Shown piece after piece: positions 28,468-38,498 of a stretch of DNA of 64,000 bases; the stretch's first letter is position 1; every line of letters starts with the position of its first letter. This stretch comes from Fontimonas thermophila (lineage in GTDB: Bacteria; Pseudomonadota; Gammaproteobacteria; Nevskiales; Nevskiaceae): contig NZ_FOOC01000005.1 of NCBI RefSeq assembly GCF_900113085.1, forward strand, positions 148,209 through 212,208, in the 5' to 3' direction. The notes below the pieces were generated by a model that worked only from the letters and a program-made list of their open reading frames with translations, did no database searches and was not told the DNA's origin. The position numbers and the translations under genes are program-made.

Positions 28468-29811
28468 ATGAATCCGTTCCTGCACCGGCTACGCGCCCGG
28501 CTCTGGGACCTCGAGACGGCGGCGCGTCATCCCCGTCCGCTGATTGTCGCGGGGCGCTATGTCTTCGTCCTCGTCCGCGACCTGATGGAGGGCCAGCTCA
28601 GCCTGCGCGCGATGAGTCTGGTCTACACCACGCTGCTGTCGATCGTGCCGCTGCTGGCGCTGGCCTTTTCGGTGCTCAAGGCTCTGGGCGCCCATAACGC
28701 CCTGGAGCCGGTGCTGCTGGAATTCCTGCGCCCGCTCGGCGAACAGGCCGCGACGCTGACGCAGAACATCATCGGTTTCGTCGAGAACATCCGCGTCGGG
28801 GTGCTCGGCTCGCTCGGCGTGGCGCTGCTCTTTTACGCGGCCTTGTCACTGATCCAGAAGGTCGAGGCGGCATTCAATTACATCTGGCGCATCGAGCGGC
28901 CGCGGCCGCTGTCGCAGCGCCTGGGCGAATACTTCGCGGTGCTGACCGTGGGCCCGGTTGCGGTATTCGCTGCGCTGGGCGCCACCGCGACCCTCCTCAA
29001 CAGCCAGGCGCTAGCCTGGATCGCCTCGACCGAGCCTTTCGGCCTGCTGCTCTTCATCGTCACACGGCTGTTGCCCTATGCCCTGATCGTCGGTGTTTTT
29101 ACGTTCGTGTACAGCTTCATCCCCAACACGCGGGTGCATTTGCGCGCCGCGGCCTGGGGCGGGCTGCTCGCCGGGGTGCTCTGGCAGAGCGGCAGTGCCT
29201 TGTTCGCGTCGTTCGTCGCCTCGGCGACGAATTACAACGCGATTTATTCCAGCTTTGCGATCCTGATCTTTCTGCTGATCTGGCTGCACCTCGGCTGGCT
29301 GATCCTGCTGCTGGGCTGTCAGCTCGCGTTCTATATCCAGCATCCCGAGCATCTCAAACCGCGGCGCACCCCGGCGAGTCTGTCCGGACGCGAAACGGAA
29401 TACCTGGCGCTGGCCATCATGGGCCTGGTCGGGCGTCGCTTCATTGCGGGAGAAGCCGGTTACACCCAGGAAGAGCTGGCGCGCGCGCTGAACGCGGAAC
29501 CCGAGCACGTCGCGCGGGTCGTCGAGATCCTGCTCTTCCACGGCTTGCTGATCGAAGCCGGCAGCGACCGCACCCAGCTCATCCCGGGCATCGATCTGGA
29601 TTCCATCGAATTGTCGCGGCTGTGGCGCCTGGCCCGCGCCGGCGCCGCGGCGCTGCCGTCGCCCCGCCCGGCGTCGCTGGGCGCGGACATCATCGCACTG
29701 ATCGACACCGCCGAGCAGGCCTTCGCACAGCAGACTGCACACCTGACGGTACGGCAATGGCTCGCCCGTTCATCGTCGCCCCCCGCCACCACCGCGGAGC
29801 AGCGGACATGA
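28468..29811 (+). CDS. YihY/BrkB family inner-membrane protein with C-terminal extension
   Basis: A 447-residue protein. Residues 20-295 hold six membrane segments with the YihY signature (SLRAMSLVYTTLLSIVPLLAL, GALGATATLL-like region, YNAIYSSFAILIFLLIWLHLGW). Older names call this ribonuclease BN or virulence factor BrkB, but neither activity is established. The last 150 residues are cytosolic and contain a likely winged-helix segment (YTQEELARALNAEPEHVARVVEILL region, about 330-385), longer than the E. coli protein of about 290. It diverges from the phasin gene. Confidence 0.9.
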   Translation: MNPFLHRLRARLWDLETAARHPRPLIVAGRYVFVLVRDLMEGQLSLRAMSLVYTTLLSIVPLLALAFSVLKALGAHNALEPVLLEFLRPLGEQAATLTQNIIGFVENIRVGVLGSLGVALLFYAALSLIQKVEAAFNYIWRIERPRPLSQRLGEYFAVLTVGPVAVFAALGATATLLNSQALAWIASTEPFGLLLFIVTRLLPYALIVGVFTFVYSFIPNTRVHLRAAAWGGLLAGVLWQSGSALFASFVASATNYNAIYSSFAILIFLLIWLHLGWLILLLGCQLAFYIQHPEHLKPRRTPASLSGRETEYLALAIMGLVGRRFIAGEAGYTQEELARALNAEPEHVARVVEILLFHGLLIEAGSDRTQLIPGIDLDSIELSRLWRLARAGAAALPSPRPASLGADIIALIDTAEQAFAQQTAHLTVRQWLARSSSPPATTAEQRT

Positions 29812-29898
29812 CCCACGTCTGGGCAGTGCACGCAAGCGCCATTGCAAACAAGCCCAAAGCGCGGCGCACTCCTGCGCCGGCCCGGTAAAACGCGCTTT

Positions 29899-30156
29899 TC
29901 AGCTCGTCTCGGGCAGGGTGATGTTCATTTCCAGCACTTCCAGTCCGGCCTCGCGCTGCACGTGGATGTGCACGGCGCTGTCCGGCACCTGGACGTATTT
30001 GCGGACGACCAGCAGCAGCTCCTCGCGCAGCTTCGGCAGATAGGCCGGACCGTTGGTACGCCCTTCGCGCTGATGGGCGACGACGACCTTGAGCCGCTCC
30101 TTGGCGATCGACGCGGTGTTCTTCGGCTCGGAGCGGAAAAATTTCAGCCAGTCCAT
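29899..30156 (-). CDS. minE: Cell division topological specificity factor MinE
   Basis: MinE stimulates the MinD ATPase and drives pole-to-pole oscillation. The 85-residue length is normal. The N-terminal membrane and MinD-contact part shows TASIAKERLKVVVAHQR; the C-terminal half is the topological specificity domain. It is 11 bases after minD in the usual minC-D-E order. Confidence 0.96.
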   Translation of the reverse strand: MDWLKFFRSEPKNTASIAKERLKVVVAHQREGRTNGPAYLPKLREELLLVVRKYVQVPDSAVHIHVQREAGLEVLEMNITLPETS

Positions 30157-30167
30157 CGCGGGCCTCC

Positions 30168-30977
30168 TTAGGTGCCGAACAGCCGGCCGAGCAATCCCTT
30201 CTTCTCCGGCGCGATGAAGCGATGCTCGCGCGGCTCGCCGAGGAAGCGGGCCACCAGATCCTCATAAGCGCGGCCGGCGTCGCTGTCCTTGTTGGCGATC
30301 ACCGGGACACCGGCGTTCGACGAGCTGAGCACGGCCGGCGACTCCGGAATCACACCGAGCAGCGGAATCGCGAGGATCTCGCGCACGTCATCGACGGACA
30401 GCATCTCGCCCTTTTGCACGCGCGCCGGGTTGTAGCGCGTCAGCACGAGGTGTTCCTTGACCCGGCCATTGCCGGTCTCGGCACGGCGGGTCTTGCTCGC
30501 CAGCAAACCGAGCACGCGGTCGGAATCGCGCACCGACGACACTTCCGGATTGGTCACGACCAGCGCCTCGTCGGCGTAGTACATGGCCAGATGCGCCCCT
30601 TTCTCGATGCCGGCCGGCGAGTCGCAGACGATGTAATCGAAATCCTTGGCCAGCTCATCGAGCACGCGGCCGACGCCGTCGGCGGTGAGGGCGTCCTTGT
30701 CGCGCGTCTGGCTCGCCGCGAGGATGAACAGGTTGTCGTGCTGCTTGTCCTTGATCAGCGCCTGGCGCAGCGTCGCTTCGCCATGGATGACGTTGACGAA
30801 ATCGAACACGACGCGGCGCTCGCAGCCCATGATCAAGTCGAGGTTGCGCAAACCGACATCGAAATCGATGACCGCGGTCTTGTGCCCGCGCATGGCAAGG
30901 CCGGTGGCGAACGATGCGCTGGTCGTGGTCTTGCCCACACCGCCCTTGCCGGATGTGACGACGATGATCTTTGCCAA
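30168..30977 (-). CDS. minD: Septum site-determining ATPase MinD
   Basis: MinD is a membrane-cycling ParA-type ATPase that carries MinC to the membrane. The 269-residue protein has the deviant Walker A GKGGVGKTTTSAS, DFDVGLRNLDLIMG and a C-terminal amphipathic helix KKGLLGRLFGT for membrane binding. The start is TTG at 30977 with a GGGAG site seven bases before it, giving the standard MAKIIVVTSGKGG N-terminus; the in-frame start at 31031 is not supported. MinE follows after 11 bases. Confidence 0.96.
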   Translation of the reverse strand: MAKIIVVTSGKGGVGKTTTSASFATGLAMRGHKTAVIDFDVGLRNLDLIMGCERRVVFDFVNVIHGEATLRQALIKDKQHDNLFILAASQTRDKDALTADGVGRVLDELAKDFDYIVCDSPAGIEKGAHLAMYYADEALVVTNPEVSSVRDSDRVLGLLASKTRRAETGNGRVKEHLVLTRYNPARVQKGEMLSVDDVREILAIPLLGVIPESPAVLSSSNAGVPVIANKDSDAGRAYEDLVARFLGEPREHRFIAPEKKGLLGRLFGT

Positions 30978-31043
30978 GGCTCTACTCCCACACGAAGCGG
31001 CTTCGCCGCAGCGAAGTCCCATCCACACCACCCCGACGGCTGT

Positions 31044-31727
31044 TCATCCGTCCAGGCCCTCGATCCTGAGTTTCCCGTCGGCCAGACGCACTTGCGCCGG
31101 CTTGCCGCGCCAATCGCTCTGCATCTGCTCGGCGACGGCATACACCCCGGCCACCGCGACCAGCTCGGCCTCGAACCGCCGGCAGAAGATACGCGCCTGC
31201 GCATCGCCCCGCGCCCCGGCGAGGGCACGGCCGCGCAACGCGCCATAGACGTGCACACAGCCGTCGGCGACGACCTCCGCCCCGGCACTGACCGCGCTTA
31301 GGACGACGAGATCGCCTTCGGCGGCATAAATCTGCTGACCCGAGCGGACCGGCTCGGTCACGATCCGGGTCGGGCGACGCGCCGCCGGCGCGCCCGCGGG
31401 CTCCACGGTTCCGGCACTGCGGCCCGTCCGCCCGGGCCCGTCGGGGGCGAGCACTGCCAAACCCCATTGGCGCGCACTGGCGGCGAGCACGCCGTCGGTG
31501 ACGCCCAGCGGCTGCATGCCCACTTCGCGCATCGCGGCGAGCACGGCACCGAGATCCACGGCCATCTCCGCCTCCAGCACCACGGGCATGCCTTGGGCCG
31601 CCCGCGGCATTTGCCGGGCAAAATCCTGGAGCTGCGCGGTGATGGCGGCGAGGTCGGGGTCGAGGATGCGCGCACGCGTCAAGGACAGCATGCGGCCTTT
31701 GAATTCGAGCGCTTTCTTCGGCGTCAT
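31044..31727 (-). CDS. minC: Septum site-determining protein MinC
   Basis: MinC inhibits FtsZ assembly away from midcell. The 227-residue protein has an N-terminal domain (about 1-105) and a C-terminal beta-helix (about 118-220, e.g. VRSGQQIYAAEGDLVVLSAVSAGAEVVADG) joined by an Ala/Pro/Arg-rich linker. The start ATG at 31727 (MTPKKALEFKG) has no strong ribosome site. First gene of the minC-D-E set, 66 bases before minD. Confidence 0.94.
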   Translation of the reverse strand: MTPKKALEFKGRMLSLTRARILDPDLAAITAQLQDFARQMPRAAQGMPVVLEAEMAVDLGAVLAAMREVGMQPLGVTDGVLAASARQWGLAVLAPDGPGRTGRSAGTVEPAGAPAARRPTRIVTEPVRSGQQIYAAEGDLVVLSAVSAGAEVVADGCVHVYGALRGRALAGARGDAQARIFCRRFEAELVAVAGVYAVAEQMQSDWRGKPAQVRLADGKLRIEGLDG

Positions 31728-31937
31728 GTCGGCAAACCGGTTGATCCATTCTACAACATCTCGTGGTCGAAAACCGCCGGAACACAACCTGTAGGGGGAT
31801 GAACTCCCGGCTCCGCTGCACCGCAGCACGCGGATCCACCTGTTGCCGGGCCACTCGCTCGGGGCATGCGCCTTGTGCCGCCGCAACCGTGCATGGTAAG
31901 ACTGCCCACCCCTTTCCCCCTTGGCAGGCTTTGACGC

Positions 31938-32534
31938 ATGCGCGAGCGCACGATCGAATTTTTCTGGGATTCCGCCAGCCCCTACACCTATCTCGCCGCC
32001 ACGCAGATCGAAACGCTCGCCGCGCGCCACGGCGCCGCGGTGGTCTGGAAACCCTTTCTGCTCGGCAAGGCTTTCGAGGCCACCGGCAATCGCCCACCGG
32101 CGACGATCCCGGCCAAGGGCAAGTATCTGTTCCAGGATCTCCAGCTATGGGCCCGGTACTATGGCGTGCCATTGCGCTTTCCCTCGGTGTTCCCGGTGGC
32201 GAGCCTGACCTCGCTGCGTATCGCCTGCGCGCTGCCGGACGCCGATGTCGGCGTCTGGGCGCGCGCGGTCATGACCGCCTACTGGACGCGCGACCAGGAC
32301 ATCGGCCAGCCGGAGGTGCTCAAGAACGTGATCGGCGAGCTGGGCTGGGATGCGGATGCCCTGCTCGCACGCGCCCAGGATCCGGCGGTGAAGGACAAAC
32401 TCAGGGCGAATACCGACGAGGCCATCGCCCGTGGGGTATTCGGCGCACCGACCTTCTTCATCGGCCACCACATGTTCTGGGGCAACGACCGCTTCGTGCT
32501 GATGGAAGCGGTGCTCGCCGGGCGGCTCGGATGA
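31938..32534 (+). CDS. 2-hydroxychromene-2-carboxylate isomerase-like DsbA-family protein
   Basis: A 198-residue thioredoxin-fold protein of the HCCA isomerase/kappa-GST group. It begins IEFFWDSASPYTYLAATQIE, where the SPY motif replaces a CxxC; the serine contacts glutathione in this family. GVFGAPTFFIG is the cis-proline loop and HMFWGNDR follows. The family acts in naphthalene breakdown, but most members have unknown glutathione-dependent roles. It diverges from minC and precedes an alpha/beta hydrolase by 36 bases. Confidence 0.9.
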   Translation: MRERTIEFFWDSASPYTYLAATQIETLAARHGAAVVWKPFLLGKAFEATGNRPPATIPAKGKYLFQDLQLWARYYGVPLRFPSVFPVASLTSLRIACALPDADVGVWARAVMTAYWTRDQDIGQPEVLKNVIGELGWDADALLARAQDPAVKDKLRANTDEAIARGVFGAPTFFIGHHMFWGNDRFVLMEAVLAGRLG

Positions 32535-32570
32535 GGCCTTGCGCCTGATCCTCGCGCGTAGCGCGGCGCC

Positions 32571-33449
32571 ATGGGAGACGGTCTGATACGACCGAGCCGC
32601 TCCGAGTTCGTCCGCATCCGCGGGCTGCGCTATCACGTGCGCCGTTGGGGTGACCCGGCAAAGCCGATGCTGATCCTGGGGCACGGCTGGCTCGACGTAT
32701 CGGCGACCTTCCACGATCTGGTCCAGCCCTTGCTCGAACGCTATCAGGTGCTCGCGCCGGACTGGCGCGGGTTCGGGCACACGCAATGGCCACGCGACGG
32801 TTACTGGTTTCCCGACTATGTCGCGGACCTCGACGCCCTGCTCGCCCACTACGCGCCGGCATCGCCGGTGGTGCTGGTCGGCCACAGCATGGGCGCGCAG
32901 ATCATGAGTCTGTACGCCGGCCTGCGTCCCGAGCGCGTGCACCGCCTGGTGTGCCTCGACGGGTTGTTTCTGCCGGACACGGACGCCGAGCGCGCCGCCC
33001 GCCGTTACCGCGAATGGCTCGACCGCTGGCCGGGTGCCGCGGCGACGCGCTTCTACCCCTCCTTCGATGCGCTGGCGCAGCGGATCCGCGTGCAACACCC
33101 GCAGCTCACGCCCGAACGCGCGCACTTCATCGCCCGTTGCTGGGGCGCCGAAGACGGCTACGGACGCATCCGTCTGCTCGCCGACCCCAAACACCGCCTG
33201 CCCTCGCCAGTCCCCTACCGCGCCGCCGAATCGATGGCGATCTGGTCGCGCATCACCGCCCCAACCCTGTTCATCGATGCCGGCGCCGGCTCGCTGTCGC
33301 GCCTGCTCTCGCCCGAGGAGCAGGCGCGGCGGCGCGCCTGTTTTGCCGTGCACCGCGCCATACGTATCGACGGCGCGGGGCACATGCTGCACTTCGACGC
33401 ACCCCACGCCACCGGCACCGCCATCGCCGCATTTCTCGCCACCGCATAA
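32571..33449 (+). CDS. Alpha/beta hydrolase
   Basis: A 292-residue alpha/beta-hydrolase-fold enzyme. The nucleophile is S106 in VGHSMGAQ, the oxyanion region is GHGWLDVSATFHD, and the general-base histidine is likely in GAGHMLHFD near the C-terminus. Similarity is to esterases, epoxide hydrolases and dehalogenases; substrate cannot be inferred. It follows the DsbA-family gene closely and may be co-transcribed. Confidence 0.9.
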   Translation: MGDGLIRPSRSEFVRIRGLRYHVRRWGDPAKPMLILGHGWLDVSATFHDLVQPLLERYQVLAPDWRGFGHTQWPRDGYWFPDYVADLDALLAHYAPASPVVLVGHSMGAQIMSLYAGLRPERVHRLVCLDGLFLPDTDAERAARRYREWLDRWPGAAATRFYPSFDALAQRIRVQHPQLTPERAHFIARCWGAEDGYGRIRLLADPKHRLPSPVPYRAAESMAIWSRITAPTLFIDAGAGSLSRLLSPEEQARRRACFAVHRAIRIDGAGHMLHFDAPHATGTAIAAFLATA

Positions 33450-33578
33450 CCCCCCATCCGGGGTGATGGCAAACCGATGGCGACAAAGCCTAGAATTCAG
33501 TCTTTGATGTCGGCCACGGTCATGGACTGACCAGCGTCCTGGCCATGGCGAGATCGCGGGGGCACACAAGGGGGGAGG

Positions 33579-34841
33579 GTGTTCGACGGGTCATCATCAC
33601 CGCGCATGTCCCGCGCGGATTATCTGTCGCGCCTGCGCAGGCGTGGCCTGGATCAGGCTGCGTCCAAATCACGCGACGTCCACACGCTCTCCACACCGAC
33701 GATCCAGGCACTCGAGCGTATCGCCAAGAGCTCGGGGCCTTTACTGCACCTGCCGGACGAGGTCGAGACGGAGTACCGCCTCGAATGGCGCATTGCCGCC
33801 AACCATATCCGCGTGATGCTCTGCATCCTGCCCATGTCCGTGGCCAGCATCCTGGTCGTGTTCGGAGAGACGCTACTTGGCATGCCCGAGCCGCTGGCGC
33901 AATCGATGCGCCTGGGCTTTTTCGCGATCGCCCTGCCGTTCGCCTTGATTCCCGCGGCGATCGGCTGGCTGTGGCCGCACAGTCCGGCTGCCGGCGCCCT
34001 GCTCGCGGTATCGGGGCTCGTCTCGCTCGTCTGGATGAACGTGTTGCTCGCCCAGGGCGCCGCCCTCGGATACCCAATCCACCACGCGCTGCTGCCGTGC
34101 ATACCGGCGGGCTTGGTGCTGCTCAGTGGTTTCCGCTTCGTCCCTGTATTGGGTCTGATCGGCGGCTATCTCGCAGTCGACCAACTTGCGATGCAATATC
34201 TGGGCACACCCCCCCGCACACCGACACAGTGGGTCGGCGAAATCACCCTGCTCGCAATCCTCGCCGCAGCCGCGCTGTGGATGGAAACCACCCGGCGGCG
34301 CAGTTGGGCCGCGCTGCGGCTGCTGCAACTGCAGGCGCATCAAGACCCGCTGACCGGTTTGCGCAACCGCCGCTCGTTCGAACAGCATTACGACGTGGTT
34401 GCCGCGCAAGCGCGGCGTGACGGCAAACGCCTGCTGTTTGCGCTCGCCGATCTCGATCATTTCAAGAAAATCAACGACCGCTACGGCCACGATTACGGTG
34501 ACGGCGCGCTCAGCGAGGTCGCCGTCGTGCTCAGCCAGTTCAGTCGCCGGCCACTCGATGCCGTGGCCCGGCTCGGCGGCGAGGAATTCGCCCTGCTGCT
34601 CTACGACTGCGATCCGGCCGGCGCACAAGCGCGGCTGGATGCCTTGGTCGATCAGGTGCGTGCGCTGGGCATCGACAACGAGGAGGCGCCCTTGGGCGTG
34701 CTGACGATCAGCGTCGGCGGCGTGATCTCCGACGGCAGCCTGCCGATGTCCGAGCTCTACCACAGCGCCGATCAGCACCTGTACGCGGTCAAGCACCGCG
34801 GCCGCAACGGCGCCCGCCTCGGTCCGATCATCTCCGGCTGA
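33579..34841 (+). CDS. Membrane-bound diguanylate cyclase (GGDEF domain)
   Basis: A roughly 420-residue protein with a cytosolic N-terminal stretch, five or six membrane segments about residues 75-235, and a C-terminal GGDEF domain. The active motif is GGEEF at 333-337, with DLDHFKKINDRYGHDYGD upstream, so it should make c-di-GMP. An inhibitory I-site RPLD lies five residues before the motif, pointing to product feedback. The start is uncertain: GTG at 33579 overlaps its own purine-rich tract, while ATG at 33606 is the other option. Confidence 0.93.
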   Translation: MFDGSSSPRMSRADYLSRLRRRGLDQAASKSRDVHTLSTPTIQALERIAKSSGPLLHLPDEVETEYRLEWRIAANHIRVMLCILPMSVASILVVFGETLLGMPEPLAQSMRLGFFAIALPFALIPAAIGWLWPHSPAAGALLAVSGLVSLVWMNVLLAQGAALGYPIHHALLPCIPAGLVLLSGFRFVPVLGLIGGYLAVDQLAMQYLGTPPRTPTQWVGEITLLAILAAAALWMETTRRRSWAALRLLQLQAHQDPLTGLRNRRSFEQHYDVVAAQARRDGKRLLFALADLDHFKKINDRYGHDYGDGALSEVAVVLSQFSRRPLDAVARLGGEEFALLLYDCDPAGAQARLDALVDQVRALGIDNEEAPLGVLTISVGGVISDGSLPMSELYHSADQHLYAVKHRGRNGARLGPIISG

Positions 34842-34888
34842 AAACGACTTTCTGCGATAATCGCCGGGCTTTTGGCCAAAGGCCCGCG

Positions 34889-35770
34889 ATGAACGACCGC
34901 TCGCTTTCCGATTATCTTGCCGCCACGATCCCCTGGACCTCGTCCGCCGGAACCGGACCGGTGCTGCGCGGCCGGCGCACGGCCCTGCGCACGCCGATGC
35001 TGCATTTTTTGCACGGCAACGGATTCTGCGGCGGCGTCTATTGGCCGTTTCTGCGGCATTTCATCGGCGATTACGGCCTGTTCTGTCACGACCTCGAGGG
35101 CCATGGCGGTAGCGACGCCCCGGCACGCTATTCCGGCACGGCCGCCATCATCGCGCGCGTGCCGCTGGTGATCGCCGATCAGCGGTTGCCGCAGCCGCTG
35201 GTCGGTATCGGACACAGCTTTGGCGCGGCGGTGACCCTGGCCGTGGCCGCCCGTCATCCCGGTTTGTTCCGGGCGCTGGTCTTGCTCGATCCGATCCTGC
35301 TGCCGCCGCGCGACTGGCTGGCCGTGAAACTGGCGTCGTGGCTGCGCCGCAACCCGATGGCCGAGAGCGCACGCCGCCGGCGCGAGCGCTGGAGCTCGCG
35401 CGCACAGGCGCTCGAACACCTGCGCGACCGCGGCATCTACCGCAACTGGCGCAGCGAGGCGCTGGAAGCCTTCGTCGATCACGCCACGCGCGATGACGGC
35501 AGCGGCGCACGCGCGCTGTGCTGTCCGCGCGACCTCGAGGCCGCGATCTTCGAAAACCCGGTCTACCCCTGGCGGCTGCCGCCGGTGCCGTGCCCGATCC
35601 TCTTCGTCCACGGCGAACACAGTTATCCGTTTTTCCCCGCTGCGGCACGCAGAATGATGCATCGGCATCCGCACATCACCTTGCGCACCCTGCCCGGCGG
35701 TCACTGCTTCATGCAGGAAGATCCGGACACGGCCGCCGACACCGTCAGCCGATTCCTGCGCGCGTTGTAG
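34889..35770 (+). CDS. Alpha/beta hydrolase
   Basis: A 293-residue alpha/beta-hydrolase-fold protein with nucleophile S110 in GIGHSFGAAVTL, oxyanion region LHGNGFCGGVYWPF, acid region in FVHGEHSYPFFP and base histidine in PGGHCFMQEDP. It resembles small esterases or lipases of the hydrolase_6 group. It is 47 bases after the diguanylate cyclase gene on the same strand. Substrate unknown. Confidence 0.9.
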   Translation: MNDRSLSDYLAATIPWTSSAGTGPVLRGRRTALRTPMLHFLHGNGFCGGVYWPFLRHFIGDYGLFCHDLEGHGGSDAPARYSGTAAIIARVPLVIADQRLPQPLVGIGHSFGAAVTLAVAARHPGLFRALVLLDPILLPPRDWLAVKLASWLRRNPMAESARRRRERWSSRAQALEHLRDRGIYRNWRSEALEAFVDHATRDDGSGARALCCPRDLEAAIFENPVYPWRLPPVPCPILFVHGEHSYPFFPAAARRMMHRHPHITLRTLPGGHCFMQEDPDTAADTVSRFLRAL

Positions 35771-35880
35771 GCCACGCACGCGCTGATGATGCGCGCACGC
35801 CAGTGCGCGTTCTGTCATCGCCCACCACGCGAGTATCGGCATGCGCCGACATCCATCGCCGAAATGAACGTGCTATCGTT

Positions 35881-35900
35881 GCGCGCCCTCGCGGGCGCGC
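35881..35900 (+). other. Stem-loop upstream of the DUF1302 gene
   Basis: Perfect eight-base arms GCGCGCCC and GGGCGCGC with a TCGC loop, 50 bases before the start codon. A possible extended -10 (TGCTATCGT) lies just before it, so the hairpin may be in the 5' end of the transcript. Confidence 0.35.
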
Positions 35901-35949
35901 TCCCCCGCGCAAGCCCATCCTTCCCGTAACGTAACAAGACGAAGACGCC

Positions 35950-38482
35950 ATGCATCGCGCACTCCGATATGTGTCGTGCCTGCTCGCCGCTGCCGCATGG
36001 ACCGGCAGTTTTTCAGCCCACGCCCTCAGCTTCGAACTCGACGACGACGGACAGTGGTCCGGCGTGCTCAATACGACGATGACGCTGGGCGTGGGTTGGC
36101 GCATGCAGGATCGCGCCGCCGATCTCGTCGGCAAGGCCAATCTCGACCCCGAGGTCTGTTCCCGGCAGTACCAGTCCTGCCAGGGCTTGTTCCGGCAGCA
36201 GAGCTATCCGGCGGCGCATCTGTTCGCCGCGCGCGGCGCGCCGTCGATGCGCATCGACGACGGCAATCTCAACTACGACAGGGGCGATATCTTCCAGGCG
36301 CCGTTCAAGGTCACGCAGGACCTGACCATCACGCACGGTGACTTCGGTTTTTTTGCGAAGTGGCTGTACTTCTACGACTTCGTCAACAACGATTTCACCG
36401 AGACGCATCCGAACCTGATCACGCCGGACAATGTCGATGAAGTCGGTTTTGTGAATGACCCGATCGCCAACCGCTACTGGAAGAACGGCATCCGCACCTA
36501 TGGCCCGGGCGGTTATGTCCGCAAAAAGCGCAGCGATGGGGAAGTCCTGCGCCAGGCCGGCACCGACCTGCAGCTCCTCGACGCCAACATCTACGGCCGC
36601 GTACCGTTCTTCGGCGAACGCGAGCTCAGCTTCAAGATCGGCCGGCAGACGGTGAACTGGGGTGAATCGACGCTGCTCGTCATCAACAGCGTCAACCAGG
36701 CCAATCCGGTGAACGCCAACAACCTGCTGCGCATCGGCTTCCAGGTCGAGGAAGTGTTCACGCCAGTGAGCATGGTGTTCCTCAGCACCGAACCGTTCTA
36801 CGGCGCCACGATCGAGGCTTTCTATCAGTACGAATGGGAGCCGGTGGAATCCCCGACCCCGGGCACGTATTTCGGATTCGTCGATCTGGGCACGAACAAC
36901 ATCGGCCACAGCGTCAACCTGAGCTTCGGCACCAGCGCCGACGATCCGGACCGCGCTTTTGTCGGCGCCACTTCGGCCGAGCAGATCGGTTATCTCGACA
37001 ACCCGCTGACGTTGATCACGCCGACCTCGGGCACGCTGCGGCGCCTCAAAGACTGGGAACCCAGCGACCAGGGTCAGTTCGGCATCGCATTCAAAGTACT
37101 ACGCCGAAGAACTCAATAACGGCACCGAGTTCGGCCTGTACTTCATGAACTATCACTCCAAGCTGCCGTACGTCAGCTTTTTTGCCGCACAGCAGGGGTG
37201 TGGCCGCAACGCGCGCAACACCTCCGAGTTCCTGCGTGACTGCCCGAATCTGCCGGTGGCGGCGAACATGGATGCCAGAAACCAGCTGCTCGCCGACGTC
37301 ACTGCGCTGATTCTCGCCAATCCCACTGCACTGCCGGGGCTGATCAGCGACTTCGGTACCAGCCTCCCGGGCATCATCAACCTGCTCGCCGGCGGCAATC
37401 CGAATGCGCCGCATTCCAACGCGATCCAGCTCGATGGCCCGATGCTGGTGTTCGAGTATCCGGAGAACATCCGGATGTTCGGCGTCAGCTTCAACACCAC
37501 GGTCGGTGAGTATTCGATCCAGGGCGAGGTCGCGTACCGCCCGGATGCGCCGCTGCAGGTGGCCATCACCGACCTGGCCTTCGCCGCGCTGGGGCCGACA
37601 CTGACGCGCTGCCATGATCCGAACATGAACTGCGCCGGTTCGTCGATCGGCGGCGGCTTCGACGAAAACGGCAACCGCGTCACCTACGGCAGCAGCGATT
37701 TCGTCGATGCAAACGGCAACAACCCGTATCCGGACACGATCAACCTGCTCGTCGGCCACGTCCCGGGGTCGGCGCGCTCGTTCCCGAGCTTCGTCATCCC
37801 CTACCGCGGCGGCATCGTCGGCGAGAACCCCGCGACCGATCTCAGCCGACCGCTCGACCGCCACAATCCGGGCTACATCCGCGGGTACGAGCCCTTCGAC
37901 ACCTACCAGTTTAACTTCGGCTTCACGCGCGTCTACGGCGCCACCGACCAGCCCTTCGGCGCGGACCAGATCCAGTTCGTCGGTGAATTCGGCGCCACCT
38001 GGGTGCCGGACCTGCCGCCGCTGGACCGGCTGCAGATCGAGTCTCCCGGCGTGTTCTATCACGCCAGCGCCGGTGCCGATGGCTCCGGCGCCGACGGCTC
38101 GCGCCAGGCCTGCTCGACGAATCCGAGCTGCTCGGTCGGCCCCGACGGCCTACGCTTCAATCCTCATCAGGCCGACCTCGACAACTTCGTCGACAAATTC
38201 TCCTGGGGCTACCGCCTGATCGCCATCGTCAAGTATGAAGGTGTCTGGGGACCGATCAGCATGCAGCCGTTCATCGTCTGGGCCCACGACGTCAAGGGCA
38301 CCGCTCCCGGCCCCGGCGAGAACTTCGTCGAGGACCGCAAGCAAGTGCAGGTCAATCTGGAAACGCGCTACCGCAGCGCTCTGTCGCTGACGCTCGGTTA
38401 CGGCTGGTGGTTCGGCGGCGGGGAGACCAATCTCTACCGCGACCGCGATTTTGCCCAGGCCTTCGTCAAATATCAGTTCTAA
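35950..38482 (+). pseudogene. DUF1302 family outer-membrane protein gene, broken by a one-base frameshift
   Basis: The first part (35950-37119, 389 residues) has a signal peptide ending FSAHA and the DUF1302 beginning LSFELDDDGQWSGVLNTTMT, with RQTVNWGESTLLVINSVNQ. It ends in a false tail after GIAFK. The reading continues one frame over from 37095 (KYYAEELNNGTEFGLYFMNYHSK) to 38482 and ends FVKYQF, an outer-membrane-barrel C-terminus. Removing one A of the AAA at 37093-37095 restores one reading frame of 843 codons. DUF1302 proteins are outer-membrane barrels linked to lipid or hydrocarbon uptake and often lie by DUF1329 genes, absent here. Sequencing error, phase variation or true decay are all possible. 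Confidence 0.9.
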
Positions 38483-38498
38483 GGCCGGTCAACCGGCG

